Shown here: piece after piece, positions 7,932 to 16,066 of the stretch | Layout of the letters: the number at the start of each line of letters is the position of its first letter | Position numbering within the stretch: position 1 is the first letter of the stretch | DNA from: CAZKTO01 sp964555685 | Lineage (GTDB): Bacteria > Chloroflexota > Dehalococcoidia > SHYB01 | NCBI GenBank assembly: GCA_964555685.1 | Contig: CAZKTO010000006.1 | Span: 1-64,000 of the forward strand | Length of the DNA: 64,000 nucleotides | Reading direction: 5' to 3' | Program-made: the position numbers and the translations under genes | Notes under the pieces: generated by a model | Told to the model about the DNA's origin: nothing | What the model saw: only the letters and a program-made list of their open reading frames with translations | Databases searched by the model: none

Positions 7932-9449
7932 ATGCCGCCCTGCCTCGTGGCCATCGACTTCGGCACCGGGGCCGTACGGAGCGTCGTCTTCGACCTGCGC
8001 GGGGCGCAGCTGGGCGCGTCCTACCGCGAGATCTGGTACAAGCCATCGCCCTCCGGCGCGCCTGGGGCCGTTGAGTTCTCCGGCAGCCGCATGTGGGGGC
8101 ACATCGCCCGAGCCGTTCGTCTTGCTCTCGCCGAGGCCGGCGTCCGCCCCTCCGACGTCCTCGCCGTCAGCGCCACCAGCCAGCGCCACGGCATGGCTCT
8201 TGTGGACCGGGGGGGCCGCACCCTCTACGCCGGCCCCAACCGCGACGCCCGCGGCATGGCGGTGATGGAAGCGGCCCAGGACGGCGACGTCTGGGCGATC
8301 ACCGGCAAATGGCCCATGCCCATCGGCGTCCCCTATCGCCTGCGCTGGCTCCAGCGCAACCAACCACAGGTCCTCCAGCGCGCCTCCGCCGCCCTCATGC
8401 TCAACGACTGGGTCGCCTATCAGCTCACCGGCGAGGCAGCCCAGGCCGCCTCCAGCGCGTCTGAGAGCCTCCTTCTTGACATAAGGACCGTCGGCTGGTC
8501 CCAGCGCCTCATCGACCACTTCGGCCTCCCGCGGGACCTCTTTCCCAAGGTCGTGCTCGCGGGCGAGGTCGTGGGCCGCGTCACGGCCCAGGCCGCCGAG
8601 GCCACGGGCCTCCCCCAGGGCGTGCCTGTCGCGGCGGGCGGCGGCGACACCCAGTGCGGGCTCCTCGCCTGCGGCGCCGTCGATCCGGGCGATGTCGGGA
8701 TTGTGGCCGGGACCACGGCGCCGGTGCAGTCGGTCGTGGCGGGCCCGGAGCTGGACCCGGCAGGCCAGGCGTGGACCAGCGTCCACGTGGCGCCCGGCCG
8801 CTGGGTCCACGAGAGCAACGCCGGCGCCGCTGGCATCCTCCTGCGCTGGTTTCGGGATACCTTCGGCGACGGCCCCAAGCGCCGCCGGCCGGACAGCTAC
8901 GACCGGCTCCTCGCGCCCGCCGCCGCAGTCGCGCCCGGCTCCGATGGCATGATGGCCGTCATGGGACCCGCGGTCATCGAGCCCGGCAAGGGCTACAGCC
9001 GCAACCGGGCCTTCGTCTTCGCGCCCGAGGCCCCGCGCTCCTTCAACGGGGCGGGGACGCGCGCCCACTTCGCCCGCGCCCTCGTCGAGAGCATCGTCTA
9101 CGCCATCAAGGCCAACTTCGACCGGCTGCCGGAGGTGGCGTCGGGCCGGGCCACGCGCGTCGCCCTGTGCGGCGGCTGCGCCCGCAGCCCCCTCTTCGTC
9201 CAGACCGTGGCCGACGTCCTGGACCGGCCCATCGTCATGCCCGCCGCGCAGGAGGTGACGGCCCTCGGCGCCGCCATCTGCGCCGCCACGGGCGCCGGCG
9301 TCTACCGCACCGTCGTCGAGGCGGCGCGCCGCATGACCGTCGTGCGCGAGGCCGCCCGGCCAAACGCCCAAGACGCCGAGGTCTATCGCCGCCAGTACCC
9401 GCGCTGGCGCGCCCTGAACGACGCGGTAAGGGGGTGGGGACAGGAATGA
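7932..9449 (+). CDS. FGGY-family carbohydrate kinase
   Basis: 505-residue sugar kinase of the FGGY/ASKHA fold. Phosphate-1 motif DFGTGAVRSVVFD is at 9-21, the N-terminal SATSQRHGMALVD segment near 79-91, the second phosphate motif GIVAGTTAPVQ near 256-266, and the adenosine-binding LCGGCARSPLFVQTVADVL near 414-432. It phosphorylates a polyol or sugar with ATP. Xylulokinase, ribulokinase and LsrK-like members share these motifs, and I cannot choose between them. It overlaps the next gene by four bases (ATGA), so the two are translationally coupled. Confidence 0.88.
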   Translation: MPPCLVAIDFGTGAVRSVVFDLRGAQLGASYREIWYKPSPSGAPGAVEFSGSRMWGHIARAVRLALAEAGVRPSDVLAVSATSQRHGMALVDRGGRTLYAGPNRDARGMAVMEAAQDGDVWAITGKWPMPIGVPYRLRWLQRNQPQVLQRASAALMLNDWVAYQLTGEAAQAASSASESLLLDIRTVGWSQRLIDHFGLPRDLFPKVVLAGEVVGRVTAQAAEATGLPQGVPVAAGGGDTQCGLLACGAVDPGDVGIVAGTTAPVQSVVAGPELDPAGQAWTSVHVAPGRWVHESNAGAAGILLRWFRDTFGDGPKRRRPDSYDRLLAPAAAVAPGSDGMMAVMGPAVIEPGKGYSRNRAFVFAPEAPRSFNGAGTRAHFARALVESIVYAIKANFDRLPEVASGRATRVALCGGCARSPLFVQTVADVLDRPIVMPAAQEVTALGAAICAATGAGVYRTVVEAARRMTVVREAARPNAQDAEVYRRQYPRWRALNDAVRGWGQE

Positions 9450-10468
9450 GCAAGCCAGGAGTCTTCATCACCGCGCGGTTCGACCCCGGCCTGTCGGTGC
9501 GCCTCCAGGCCCGCGCCGATGTCGCCCTGCGCGACTGGACCGTCAGCCGCAAGCGCCTGGAGCCGGCCGAGCTGGCGGCCCTGCTCCGGGGGCGGCAGAT
9601 CTTCGTCGCTGAGATCGACCCGGTGAACGACGCGCTCCTCGCCGCCTGCCCGGACCTGAAGGTCGTCATCAGCTGCCGGGGCAACCCGGTCAATCTGGAC
9701 ATCCCGGCCTGCACCCGCCGCGGCGTCCTCTGCCTCAACACGCCGGGCCGCAACGCCGAGGCCGTCGCAGACCTGGCGGTCCTGTTCATCCTCGCCTGCG
9801 CCCGGCATCTCGTCCCGGCCCACAACGTCATCAAGGAGGGCGGCTGGACCCGAACGGGCCAGGGCTCGGTCTACTGGCGCTTCCAGGGCCGCGACATGGA
9901 GGACGCCGTCGTTGGCCTCGTCGGCCTTGGCGCCGTCGGGAGGGCCGTCGCCAGGCGCCTGGGCGGGTTCGGGAGCCGAGTGCTCGCCTTCGACCCCTAC
10001 GTCCCGGCTGACAAGGTACGGGAGGCCGGCGCCGAGCCGGCCGGCCTGTCCACGCTCCTGCGCGAGTCCGACTTCGTCTCCCTCCACGTCCACATAACGA
10101 ACGAGACGAAGCGGATGATCGGCGAGGCGGAGCTCGCCCTGATGAAGCCGACGGCCTTTCTGATCAACACGGCCCGCTCCGGCGCCGTCGACCAGGACGC
10201 CATGGTCCGTGCGCTCAAGGAGCGGCGCATCGCCGGCGCCGCGCTCGACGTCTTCGACGAGGAGCCGCTGCCGCTGGAGAGCCCCCTCCGCGCTCTCGAC
10301 AACGTGATCCTGACCCCGCACCTGGGCGGCGCGACGCCCGGCCTCGTCAAGGTGCAGTCGGCGACGGTCGTCGAGCAGATCGAGGCGGTCCTGGACGGGC
10401 GCGAGCCGCCCCACATGCTGAACCGCGAGGTGGCCCAGGCGGCGCTGGCGGCGGTGCGTGGGCGCTGA
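9446..10468 (+). CDS. D-isomer-specific 2-hydroxyacid dehydrogenase
   Basis: 340-residue NAD(P)-dependent dehydrogenase, related to but distinct from the one at 3961. Rossmann motif GLVGLGAVGRAVARRLGGF lies at about 154-172, the substrate arginine in INTARSGAVDQDAM near 240-253, the Glu in FDEEPLPLES near 270 and the His in LTPHLGG near 291. The start ATG overlaps the kinase stop codon, so kinase and dehydrogenase form an operon. With the upstream aldolase this suggests oxidation of a sugar acid or polyol-derived acid. Confidence 0.87.
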   Translation: MSKPGVFITARFDPGLSVRLQARADVALRDWTVSRKRLEPAELAALLRGRQIFVAEIDPVNDALLAACPDLKVVISCRGNPVNLDIPACTRRGVLCLNTPGRNAEAVADLAVLFILACARHLVPAHNVIKEGGWTRTGQGSVYWRFQGRDMEDAVVGLVGLGAVGRAVARRLGGFGSRVLAFDPYVPADKVREAGAEPAGLSTLLRESDFVSLHVHITNETKRMIGEAELALMKPTAFLINTARSGAVDQDAMVRALKERRIAGAALDVFDEEPLPLESPLRALDNVILTPHLGGATPGLVKVQSATVVEQIEAVLDGREPPHMLNREVAQAALAAVRGR

Positions 10469-10545
10469 CCGGGGAAAACTTACGAACGGTTAATAGAGGT
10501 CGCTCGGCTTTCCGGGCGGTCGCGATTTTCTGACGCAGGAGAGGC

Positions 10546-11034
10546 TCAAAACCACCCGATCGACAACAATCTGGCTACGAACCCCAGGAACGAACCGTAT
10601 AAACAGAAGAACGTCAAAATGGTCAAAGTCGCAGCCCATTTTTGGGGGATGTTCACTATCCCGCAGAGAGCCTTGTCGTAATCATTCTTGTCCAGAGTGG
10701 ACACGCCCACCAGCTTCCTCTCAAGTTCCCGAGCCTTGCTCAAGTAATGGAGTTGCACCTTAAAGCTGCGCCAAACCATCGACCACCAGAGAAAGCAAAC
10801 TGCCATTCCTGCTGAGGCCGACAGGATGCTCAGCGCCGCGAGTTCGTCGCTTCGCTCAGCTTTCTGTGCGTCCATGGCCTGGGTCAAAATGACTGCAGCT
10901 GCACCAACCAAGATGCTGTTCGCGACCATCATGGCGTTAAATCGAGCCCAACTCTGCCCTGATTCAATACCAACCAATGAGACTGCTGCCGGATAGCCCA
11001 CCCGGCTGTCGTCAACGATCTGATGCTGTTGCAT
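10546..11034 (-). CDS. Small integral membrane protein, unknown function
   Basis: 162 residues with three hydrophobic segments: about 41-55 (ILVGAAAVILTQ), about 69-91 (ILSASAGMAVCFLWWSMVW) and about 134-158 (LTILTFFCLYGSFLGFVARLL). Between segments 2 and 3 lies a charged, probably helical cytoplasmic stretch (KARELERKLVGV). The topology and the WWSMVWRSFK segment recall RipA-like small membrane proteins, but the match is weak and I do not assign it. Base composition is lower in GC than the surroundings. It follows the enoyl-CoA hydratase by 9 bp on the same strand. Confidence 0.68.
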   Translation of the reverse strand: MQQHQIVDDSRVGYPAAVSLVGIESGQSWARFNAMMVANSILVGAAAVILTQAMDAQKAERSDELAALSILSASAGMAVCFLWWSMVWRSFKVQLHYLSKARELERKLVGVSTLDKNDYDKALCGIVNIPQKWAATLTILTFFCLYGSFLGFVARLLSIGWF

Positions 11035-11043
11035 TGACTGCCT

Positions 11044-11841
11044 TTACCTCCCCTTATACTTCGGCTCGCGCTTCTCCATGAACGACCGCACGCTCTCGCG
11101 GAAGTCCTCCGTCTTGAACGTGATCTGCTGGTAGTAGTGCTCCAGGTCCGTATGGCGCACCAGGTCCGATTCCTGCCCGCGCCAGACGGCCCGCTTGGTG
11201 AGCTCGACGGCGATGGGCGGGTTCGCCGCGATCCGCCCCGCCAGCTCCAGGGCCGCCGGCATCAGCTGATCGTCGGGCGCCACGCGGCTCACGATTCCCA
11301 GCCGCTCGGCCTCCTGCGCCGAGACCCAGTCGCCTGTGAGCAGCACCTCCAGCGCGCGCCCCGTCCCGATGAGCCTCGGCAGGTTCCACGAGAGGCCGCT
11401 GCCCGGCGCGACGCCGCGCTTCACGAACCCGGCGGTGAACCGGGCCGACGCCCCTGCGATCCGGATATCGCAGGCCAGGGCCAGGGCGAACCCGGCGCCG
11501 ATGGCGACGCCGTTCACCGCCGCGATGACGGGCCGTGGGAAGTGACGGAACGGCAGCAGCCCGCGCGTGGGCGTCGTGACCAGGTCCCGGCGGCTGCCCG
11601 TCTGCTCCCGCTCCGCCGGCCCGCTCTCCTCCCACTGCTTCACGTCGCCGCCGGAGCAGAAGGCCTTCCCCGCGCCCGTCACCACCATCGCCCGCACGCG
11701 CTCGTCGTGCGCCAGCTCCCGCGAGTGGCGCTCGAAGAGCTCGAAGACGGCGGGGCTGAGGGCGTTGGCCCGCTCGGGCCGGTTCAGCGTCAGGACCGCG
11801 ACATAGTCGCGGACCTCCAGGAGCACGGGCGGCTGGGTCAT
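11044..11841 (-). CDS. Enoyl-CoA hydratase/isomerase family protein
   Basis: 265-residue crotonase-fold protein. The oxyanion-hole segments are AFCSGGDVKQW (about 61-71) and NGVAIGAGFALALACDIRIA (about 110-129). The catalytic glutamates normally lie in the following region; here KRGVAPGSGLSWNLPRLIG (about 141-159) shows no obvious second Glu, so the exact reaction is uncertain. The C-terminus LEHYYQQITFKTEDFRES is typical of family members in aromatic or acyl-CoA breakdown. A second member is at 19932-20732. Confidence 0.88.
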   Translation of the reverse strand: MTQPPVLLEVRDYVAVLTLNRPERANALSPAVFELFERHSRELAHDERVRAMVVTGAGKAFCSGGDVKQWEESGPAEREQTGSRRDLVTTPTRGLLPFRHFPRPVIAAVNGVAIGAGFALALACDIRIAGASARFTAGFVKRGVAPGSGLSWNLPRLIGTGRALEVLLTGDWVSAQEAERLGIVSRVAPDDQLMPAALELAGRIAANPPIAVELTKRAVWRGQESDLVRHTDLEHYYQQITFKTEDFRESVRSFMEKREPKYKGR

Positions 11842-11883
11842 GGCGGTTCCTTTGCAAAGAACGGGACGTCGTCGGGTTTATTG

Positions 11884-11911
11884 GTAGGGGCACGATGCAT
11901 CGTGCCCCTAC
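11884..11911. repeat. Perfect 28-bp GTAGGGGC palindrome
   Basis: GTAGGGGCAC, then GATGCATC, then GTGCCCCTAC form a perfect 28-bp palindrome between the hydratase and the phosphoesterase. The ends GTAGGGGC/GCCCCTAC are the same as in the 57-bp elements at 2666-2722 and 34089-34145. Confidence 0.88.
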
Positions 11912-12045
11912 GACTAACGCCGCCCCATCATACGGTGCGCCCCATCAACGAGCAATCCAGCATCCCCTCGTACTGATACCGTCAAAGCATGGTGGCGAAG
12001 TCACGTCGGTCTCAACCACGCGGCAGCGGGTGCCAGCCGGTGCTA

Positions 12046-12912
12046 CTACCGGCCCCGCAGCTCCAGGACCGTGATCTCCGGCCGGGCGAAGAGCCGGAAC
12101 GGCAGCCAGGTCAGACCGAGGCCGGGGCTGACGTGCATCACCGTCTCGCCGCGGCGGATCACCCCCGAGGGCATCCCGTGCTCCATGGGTCGCAGCGTGC
12201 CGGTCGTGGGCGCGCCCAGGAGCGGCAGGCGCACCTGCCCGCCGTGGGTGTGCCCGCAGAGCACGAGCGCCACGCCCCGCTTCGCCGCCTCGTCCGCCAC
12301 GTCCGGCGAATGGCCGAGCAGGACCACCGGCGCGTCCGCCGTGGCCCCGGCGAGCGCCGCATCGAGATCGTGGGCGTCGTGAAAGATGTCGCCGATGCCG
12401 GCGAGGGTGAGCCGGGCGCTGCTCCGCTCCACCGTGACGCTCCGGTTGACCAGCATGGTGAGCCCGGCCTCCTCCAGCGCCCGGAAGATGCGGCCCTCGT
12501 CCAGCCGCCGCTTCACCTGCCAGCGCTGGCCCGGCAGCCGGAACCCGTAGTGCGAGTACTCGTGATTCCCTGGGACGGCGTAGACCGTTCGTCCCCTGGC
12601 GAAGGAGCGCATGGCCGCGCACGCCCGCTCCAGGCCCGCCGGGTTCGCGATCAGGTCGCCGGTGAAGACCAGCAGGTCCGCATCCAGCGAGCGGGCCCGG
12701 CGCAAGAACTCGTCCGCGGGCGACGGCCTGCCCCCGATGTGGGCGTCCGAGAGATGCAGGATGGTGAGCCCATCGAGCGCCCCAGGCCAGCGCGGCAGCT
12801 CGACGACGCGGCGGCGCACCCGGAGCCACCGCGGCTCGACGAACCGCGCGTACGCCAGGAGCACGGCCAGCGCGCCGGCGACGGATACCACAGTGATTAC
12901 AGACACTTGCAT
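12046..12912 (-). CDS. Metallophosphoesterase (YaeI-like, membrane-anchored)
   Basis: 288-residue calcineurin-like phosphoesterase. An N-terminal hydrophobic segment (about 4-21, VITVVSVAGALAVLLAYA) probably anchors it in the membrane. The metal-site motifs follow in order: LHLSDAHIGG (52-61), FTGDLI (82-87), PGNHEYS (about 113-119), a mid-domain histidine in LGHSPD, and CGHTHGGQVRLP (about 226-237). Relatives include YaeI and UDP-2,3-diacylglucosamine hydrolase-like enzymes; the substrate is unknown. Confidence 0.9.
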   Translation of the reverse strand: MQVSVITVVSVAGALAVLLAYARFVEPRWLRVRRRVVELPRWPGALDGLTILHLSDAHIGGRPSPADEFLRRARSLDADLLVFTGDLIANPAGLERACAAMRSFARGRTVYAVPGNHEYSHYGFRLPGQRWQVKRRLDEGRIFRALEEAGLTMLVNRSVTVERSSARLTLAGIGDIFHDAHDLDAALAGATADAPVVLLGHSPDVADEAAKRGVALVLCGHTHGGQVRLPLLGAPTTGTLRPMEHGMPSGVIRRGETVMHVSPGLGLTWLPFRLFARPEITVLELRGR

Positions 12913-12929
12913 AACTTCCTAAAGTACCT

Positions 12930-13055
12930 GGCGTTCTGGCCCTCTCCCTCCTGTCCCTCTCCTGAATGGAGAGGGACGATACCCCCTTCCTCTTTAGGGA
13001 AGGGGGCCAGGGGGTTAGGGCACGAGTGGCGTGAGCGAAGACTGAGGTTTAGCAA
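12930..13055. repeat. REP-like palindromic repeat, family R1, copy 2
   Basis: Contains CCCTCTCCCTCCTGTCCCTC, a hairpin TCTCCTGAATGGAGA, GGACGATACCCCC and the TTCCTCTTTAGGGAA hairpin, ending GGGGGTTAGGG. Similarity to the window start continues through TTTAGCAATCAATGCTCG (about 13047-13064). Confidence 0.8.
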
Positions 13056-13319
13056 TCAATGCTCGGCTCTATAGGAGCGCCATGAGGAAACAGACTCGTG
13101 CTGATACCGTCTCCTGAACCGATGCAGGGCTGCGAAAGTCCAGAGGCCTTCGATGACCGTGATGGGATAGACCTCTGCCAAGGCGCTGTAGGCCGAGGTG
13201 GCCGCTGACGCTAACGAGAAGAGCAAAACAAACCACTTCGAACGGAGCTCGAGCCAATACGCCAGTAGCATCACGCCCACGGCCAAGGAACCAAAGGTGG
13301 TCAGCATCTCCGCCTCCAT
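13056..13319 (-). CDS. Small membrane protein, unknown function
   Basis: 87 residues with two closely spaced hydrophobic segments (about 5-22 and 29-46, SKWFVLLFSLASAATSAYSAL) and a basic C-terminal tail (HRFRRRYQ). The LELRSKWFVLLF...GLWTF pattern looks like small two-helix proteins predicted in many bacteria, without known function. A second in-frame ATG exists at codon 5. The gene body ends inside or next to the R1 repeat, so the last residues may be repeat-derived. Confidence 0.55.
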   Translation of the reverse strand: MEAEMLTTFGSLAVGVMLLAYWLELRSKWFVLLFSLASAATSAYSALAEVYPITVIEGLWTFAALHRFRRRYQHESVSSWRSYRAEH

Positions 13320-13340
13320 CCTGGAAGTCTAGCACTGAAG

Positions 13341-13483
13341 GGCCTTGCACAAAAACCCCTTCCCCCTCGATGGGGGAAGGCTGGGATGGGGGTGACGGTC
13401 ACCCCCACCTTCTGTCCTCCCCCGCAACGGGGGAGGAGATAACGCGGCGCGACCGGCGGTGCGGGCACTTTTTGTGCAAAGCC
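13341..13483. mobile_element. 143-bp MITE-like element with TIR and 8-bp target duplication
   Basis: Terminal inverted repeats GGCCTTGCACAAAAA (13341-13355) and TTTTTGTGCAAAGCC (13469-13483) match at 14 of 15 positions. The element is flanked by the direct repeat CACTGAAG (13333-13340 and 13484-13491), as expected of a transposed element. It has no open reading frame. The interior consists of GC-rich palindromes, including GGGGGTGACGGTCACCCCC. A related copy is at 7676-7898. Confidence 0.85.
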
Positions 13484-13568
13484 CACTGAAGCCAGAGAAA
13501 GGAAGGAGGCGCTTGCTCGCCGGATGCCGATTGATGCAGCCCAGGCACGGCTGCCGGCAAGAACGGTG

Positions 13569-14498
13569 CTATCGTTGGTGAAAGAGGGGAATCAGCTCCC
13601 GCGCGGCGCGCTCGAACTGGGCGAGGGTCTGCTCCGGCGGGCAGGCGGGCCGCAGCACGAACTTGGTCGCGCCGTGGCGGATGTAGGCGCGGAGCAGCTC
13701 GGCCACGTCCTCGATGGCGCCCAGGGCCGTGTGGGCCTCGACGGGCACGTCGGTGCGGCGGCCCAGCAGGTAGGGCCCCGCCAGGCGCATCGCATCCTCG
13801 CGGCTACCGGCGAGGCAGTAGGTCACGATGACGCCGTAGTGGTCCTCGGGCACCGTGCGTCCGGCCTCGGCGGCGTACCGCCGGACCGCCTCGATGCCGC
13901 GGCCCACCTCCTCCGGCGCGAGGAAGGAGGTCAGCCAGCCATCGCCCAGCCGCCCCACCCGGCGGAAGGCCGGCTCGGTCCGGCCGCCGATCCAGATGGC
14001 CGGGCAGGGCTTCTGGACCGGCTTGGGCTCGATGGTGACCTCCGTCGTCTGGTAGTAGCGCCCCCGGTGCGTGACCGCGTCCTCGGTCCACAGGCGGCGC
14101 ATGAGGGCGATGGCCTCGTCCGTCCTGCCCGCCCGCTCCTTCATGCTCACGCCGCAGGCCTCGTACTCCGCCGCGTTGTTCGTGCCGAGGCCCACGGCCG
14201 GCAGCATCCGCCCGCCTGACAGGAAATCGATGGTCGCGATCTCCTTGGCCAGCACCGTGGGGTGACGCAGCGGCAGCGCCAGCACGCTGTTCCCGAACTT
14301 CATGCGCCGCGTCCGAGCCGCCATCGCCGCCAGCACCGCCATCGACTCCAGGCTCAGCGTCGGGGCGACGATCCGGTCGGAGACCCAGATCGAATCGACG
14401 TCGAGGGCCTCGCAGAGGTCGATGAACTCCCAGACGCAGGCCGCCTCCCTCTTGGGGAAGGGCCAGCCGATGAGCCCCATCCCGATGCGGACCTTCAT
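13569..14498 (-). CDS. LLM-class flavin-dependent oxidoreductase (luciferase-like)
   Basis: 309-residue TIM-barrel protein of the bacterial luciferase / F420-dependent reductase superfamily. Family features: MKVRIGMGLIGWPFP at the start, VDSIWVSDRIVAP near 32-44, the LPLRHPTVLAKEIATIDFLSG stretch split across 73-93, and GRMLPAVGLGTN near 94-105. The open frame begins 10 codons earlier, but ATG 14498 is preceded by GGGGAGAGG and matches relatives. The cofactor could be F420 or FMN. It is the last gene of the minus-strand acyl-CoA block. Confidence 0.88.
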   Translation of the reverse strand: MKVRIGMGLIGWPFPKREAACVWEFIDLCEALDVDSIWVSDRIVAPTLSLESMAVLAAMAARTRRMKFGNSVLALPLRHPTVLAKEIATIDFLSGGRMLPAVGLGTNNAAEYEACGVSMKERAGRTDEAIALMRRLWTEDAVTHRGRYYQTTEVTIEPKPVQKPCPAIWIGGRTEPAFRRVGRLGDGWLTSFLAPEEVGRGIEAVRRYAAEAGRTVPEDHYGVIVTYCLAGSREDAMRLAGPYLLGRRTDVPVEAHTALGAIEDVAELLRAYIRHGATKFVLRPACPPEQTLAQFERAARELIPLFHQR

Positions 14499-14562
14499 GG
14501 GAAGAACCTCTCCCCGGCCTTCGGCCACCCCTCTCCCAATGGGAGAGGGGCCGGGGGTGAGG

Positions 14563-15444
14563 TCATACCTTCTTCTTCTCCTCCTCGCCCTTGGGCAGGC
14601 CGTTGTAGTAGGCGTAGGGCGGCTTGCCCAGGCCGAAGTTCTCGAGATGGCCGAAGAAGACCGACTTGAACTTGTCCTTGATCGCCTGGACGGTCCACCC
14701 GCCGGGCATGTACATGCCCGTGGCGTAGGTGGGCTGGTGCATGATGCGGATCGCCTCGCCCCCGGCGTTGAAGACCTGGCCGTGAACCCAGAAGGCCTCG
14801 TCGCTGGCGAGGAAGGCCAGGAACGGCGCGGCCTGCTCGGGCGGCGGCGCGCCGCCGGCGCCGACGTTGGCCGTCATGCGCGTGAGCCCGCCGGGGGCCA
14901 CGGCGTTGACGCGGATGCCGTACCGCGCCAGCTCCACCGCCCACGTGTAGGTCATGGAGGCGATGCCGCCCTTGGCCGCCGAGTAGTTGGTCTGGCCGAA
15001 GTTCCCCTGGTGCGCCCCGGACGTGATGTTGATGATGCAGCCGCTCCGCTGCGCCCGCATGAGCCGGATAGCGTGCTGGCCGCAGTAGAAGCTGCCCTTC
15101 AAGTGCACGTTGATCACGTCGTCGAACTCCTGCGGCGTCATATTCCAGGAGGTCCGGTCGCGCAGGATGCCTGCGTTGTTCACGAGCACGTCGATCTTCC
15201 CGAAGTTGTCGACGCACGTCTGGACCAGCTTCCCCGCCGACTCGTGGGGATAGACGCTGTCCCCGCTGGCCACGGCGGCGCCGCCCGCCTTCTTGATCTC
15301 GGCGGCCACCTTCCTCGCCTCTTCCACGTCGACGTCGTTGACGACGACCTTCGCCCCCTCCTTGGCGAAGAGCCGGGCGTAGGCGGCGCCCAGGCCCCGG
15401 CCCGAGCCGGTGATCACACACGCTTTGCCATCCAGGATTCCCAT
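14563..15444 (-). CDS. SDR-family oxidoreductase (hydroxyacyl-CoA dehydrogenase type)
   Basis: 293-residue short-chain dehydrogenase. Cofactor motif TGSGRGLGAAYARLF is at 12-26, NNAGILRDR near 88-96, catalytic Ser near 141 (ITSGAHQGNFG) and the YSAAK catalytic pair near 153-157. The chain is longer than a plain SDR, with a tail MYMPGGWTVQAIKDKFKSVFF, as in the dehydrogenase domain of multifunctional beta-oxidation enzymes. It resembles the two tandem SDRs at 37525 and 38502. RBS AAGGAGG precedes ATG 15444. Confidence 0.9.
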   Translation of the reverse strand: MGILDGKACVITGSGRGLGAAYARLFAKEGAKVVVNDVDVEEARKVAAEIKKAGGAAVASGDSVYPHESAGKLVQTCVDNFGKIDVLVNNAGILRDRTSWNMTPQEFDDVINVHLKGSFYCGQHAIRLMRAQRSGCIINITSGAHQGNFGQTNYSAAKGGIASMTYTWAVELARYGIRVNAVAPGGLTRMTANVGAGGAPPPEQAAPFLAFLASDEAFWVHGQVFNAGGEAIRIMHQPTYATGMYMPGGWTVQAIKDKFKSVFFGHLENFGLGKPPYAYYNGLPKGEEEKKKV

Positions 15445-15449
15445 ATCCC

Positions 15450-15562
15450 TTCCTCCTTGATATTGTTTTTATGTGAACGTCTTCGCCCTCTCCCCTGGCC
15501 CCTCTCCGGCTCGGAGAGGGGTGGCCCCGACACAGTCGGGGCCGGGGTGAGGGCCAACTCTC
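15450..15562. repeat. Palindromic REP-like repeat, family R2
   Basis: CCCTCTCCCCTGGCCCC, hairpin TCTCCGGCTCGGAGA, then the hairpin GCCCCGACACAGTCGGGGC and CCGGGGTGAGGGCC. Related strings occur at 14515-14562, 30262-30330, 41430-41510 and 54035-54078. They lie between genes, close to stop codons. Confidence 0.7.
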
Positions 15563-15985
15563 TTACGCCGGCTTGAACTTCGGTAGCGTGATCTCCTCCG
15601 TCGCGTCCTCGAACGCCACCTGCACCGGCATGCCGATCTTGACCTTGGCCACGTCCGTCTGCACCAGGTTCGTCAGCATCTGCACGCCCCCCTCGTCCAG
15701 CTCGACGACGGCCACCACGTACGGCACCTCGTCCCGGAACCCGGGCATAGCGTTCTGCCTGATGACGGTGAAGGTGTGGACCTTGCCCTTGCCGCTGCAC
15801 CGCACCCACTCCACGTCGCCCGAGTGGCAGAAGGGGCAGAGGGCCCGCGGGTAGAAGTAGAACTGGGAGCACTTCTTGCAGCGCTGGACCTCCAGGCGGC
15901 GCTCCTTGCACGCCTTCCAGAACTGCTCCGACTCGGGGTCCGTCTGGGGCAGCGGCTTGACGTAGCGCGGTTTCTGCGTGGTCAT
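15563..15985 (-). CDS. DUF35 / OB-fold acyl-CoA-binding protein with zinc ribbon
   Basis: 140 residues. The N-terminal rubredoxin-like zinc ribbon carries four cysteines (CKKC near 36-39 and CPFC near 50-53). The C-terminal OB fold follows (GKVHTFTVIRQNAMPGF, near 67-83). DUF35 proteins pair with thiolase-like or MaoC-like enzymes and present the acyl-CoA. The partner is very probably the thiolase-like protein encoded 81 bp upstream at 16067-17248. Confidence 0.9.
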   Translation of the reverse strand: MTTQKPRYVKPLPQTDPESEQFWKACKERRLEVQRCKKCSQFYFYPRALCPFCHSGDVEWVRCSGKGKVHTFTVIRQNAMPGFRDEVPYVVAVVELDEGGVQMLTNLVQTDVAKVKIGMPVQVAFEDATEEITLPKFKPA

Positions 15986-16004
15986 CCTGTCTTCCCTTGC
16001 TTCC

Positions 16005-16066
16005 TTCTTTCTCCCTCCCCCTTCCTCTTTAGGGAAGGGGGAGGGAGGGGGTTAGGGTCTCTCGCT
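16005..16066. repeat. REP-like palindromic repeat, family R1 variant
   Basis: CCCTTCCTCTTTAGGGAAGG hairpin followed by GGAGGGAGGGGGTTAGGG, close to the thiolase-like stop codon at 16067. It is a shortened version of the 1-118 repeat. Confidence 0.65.
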
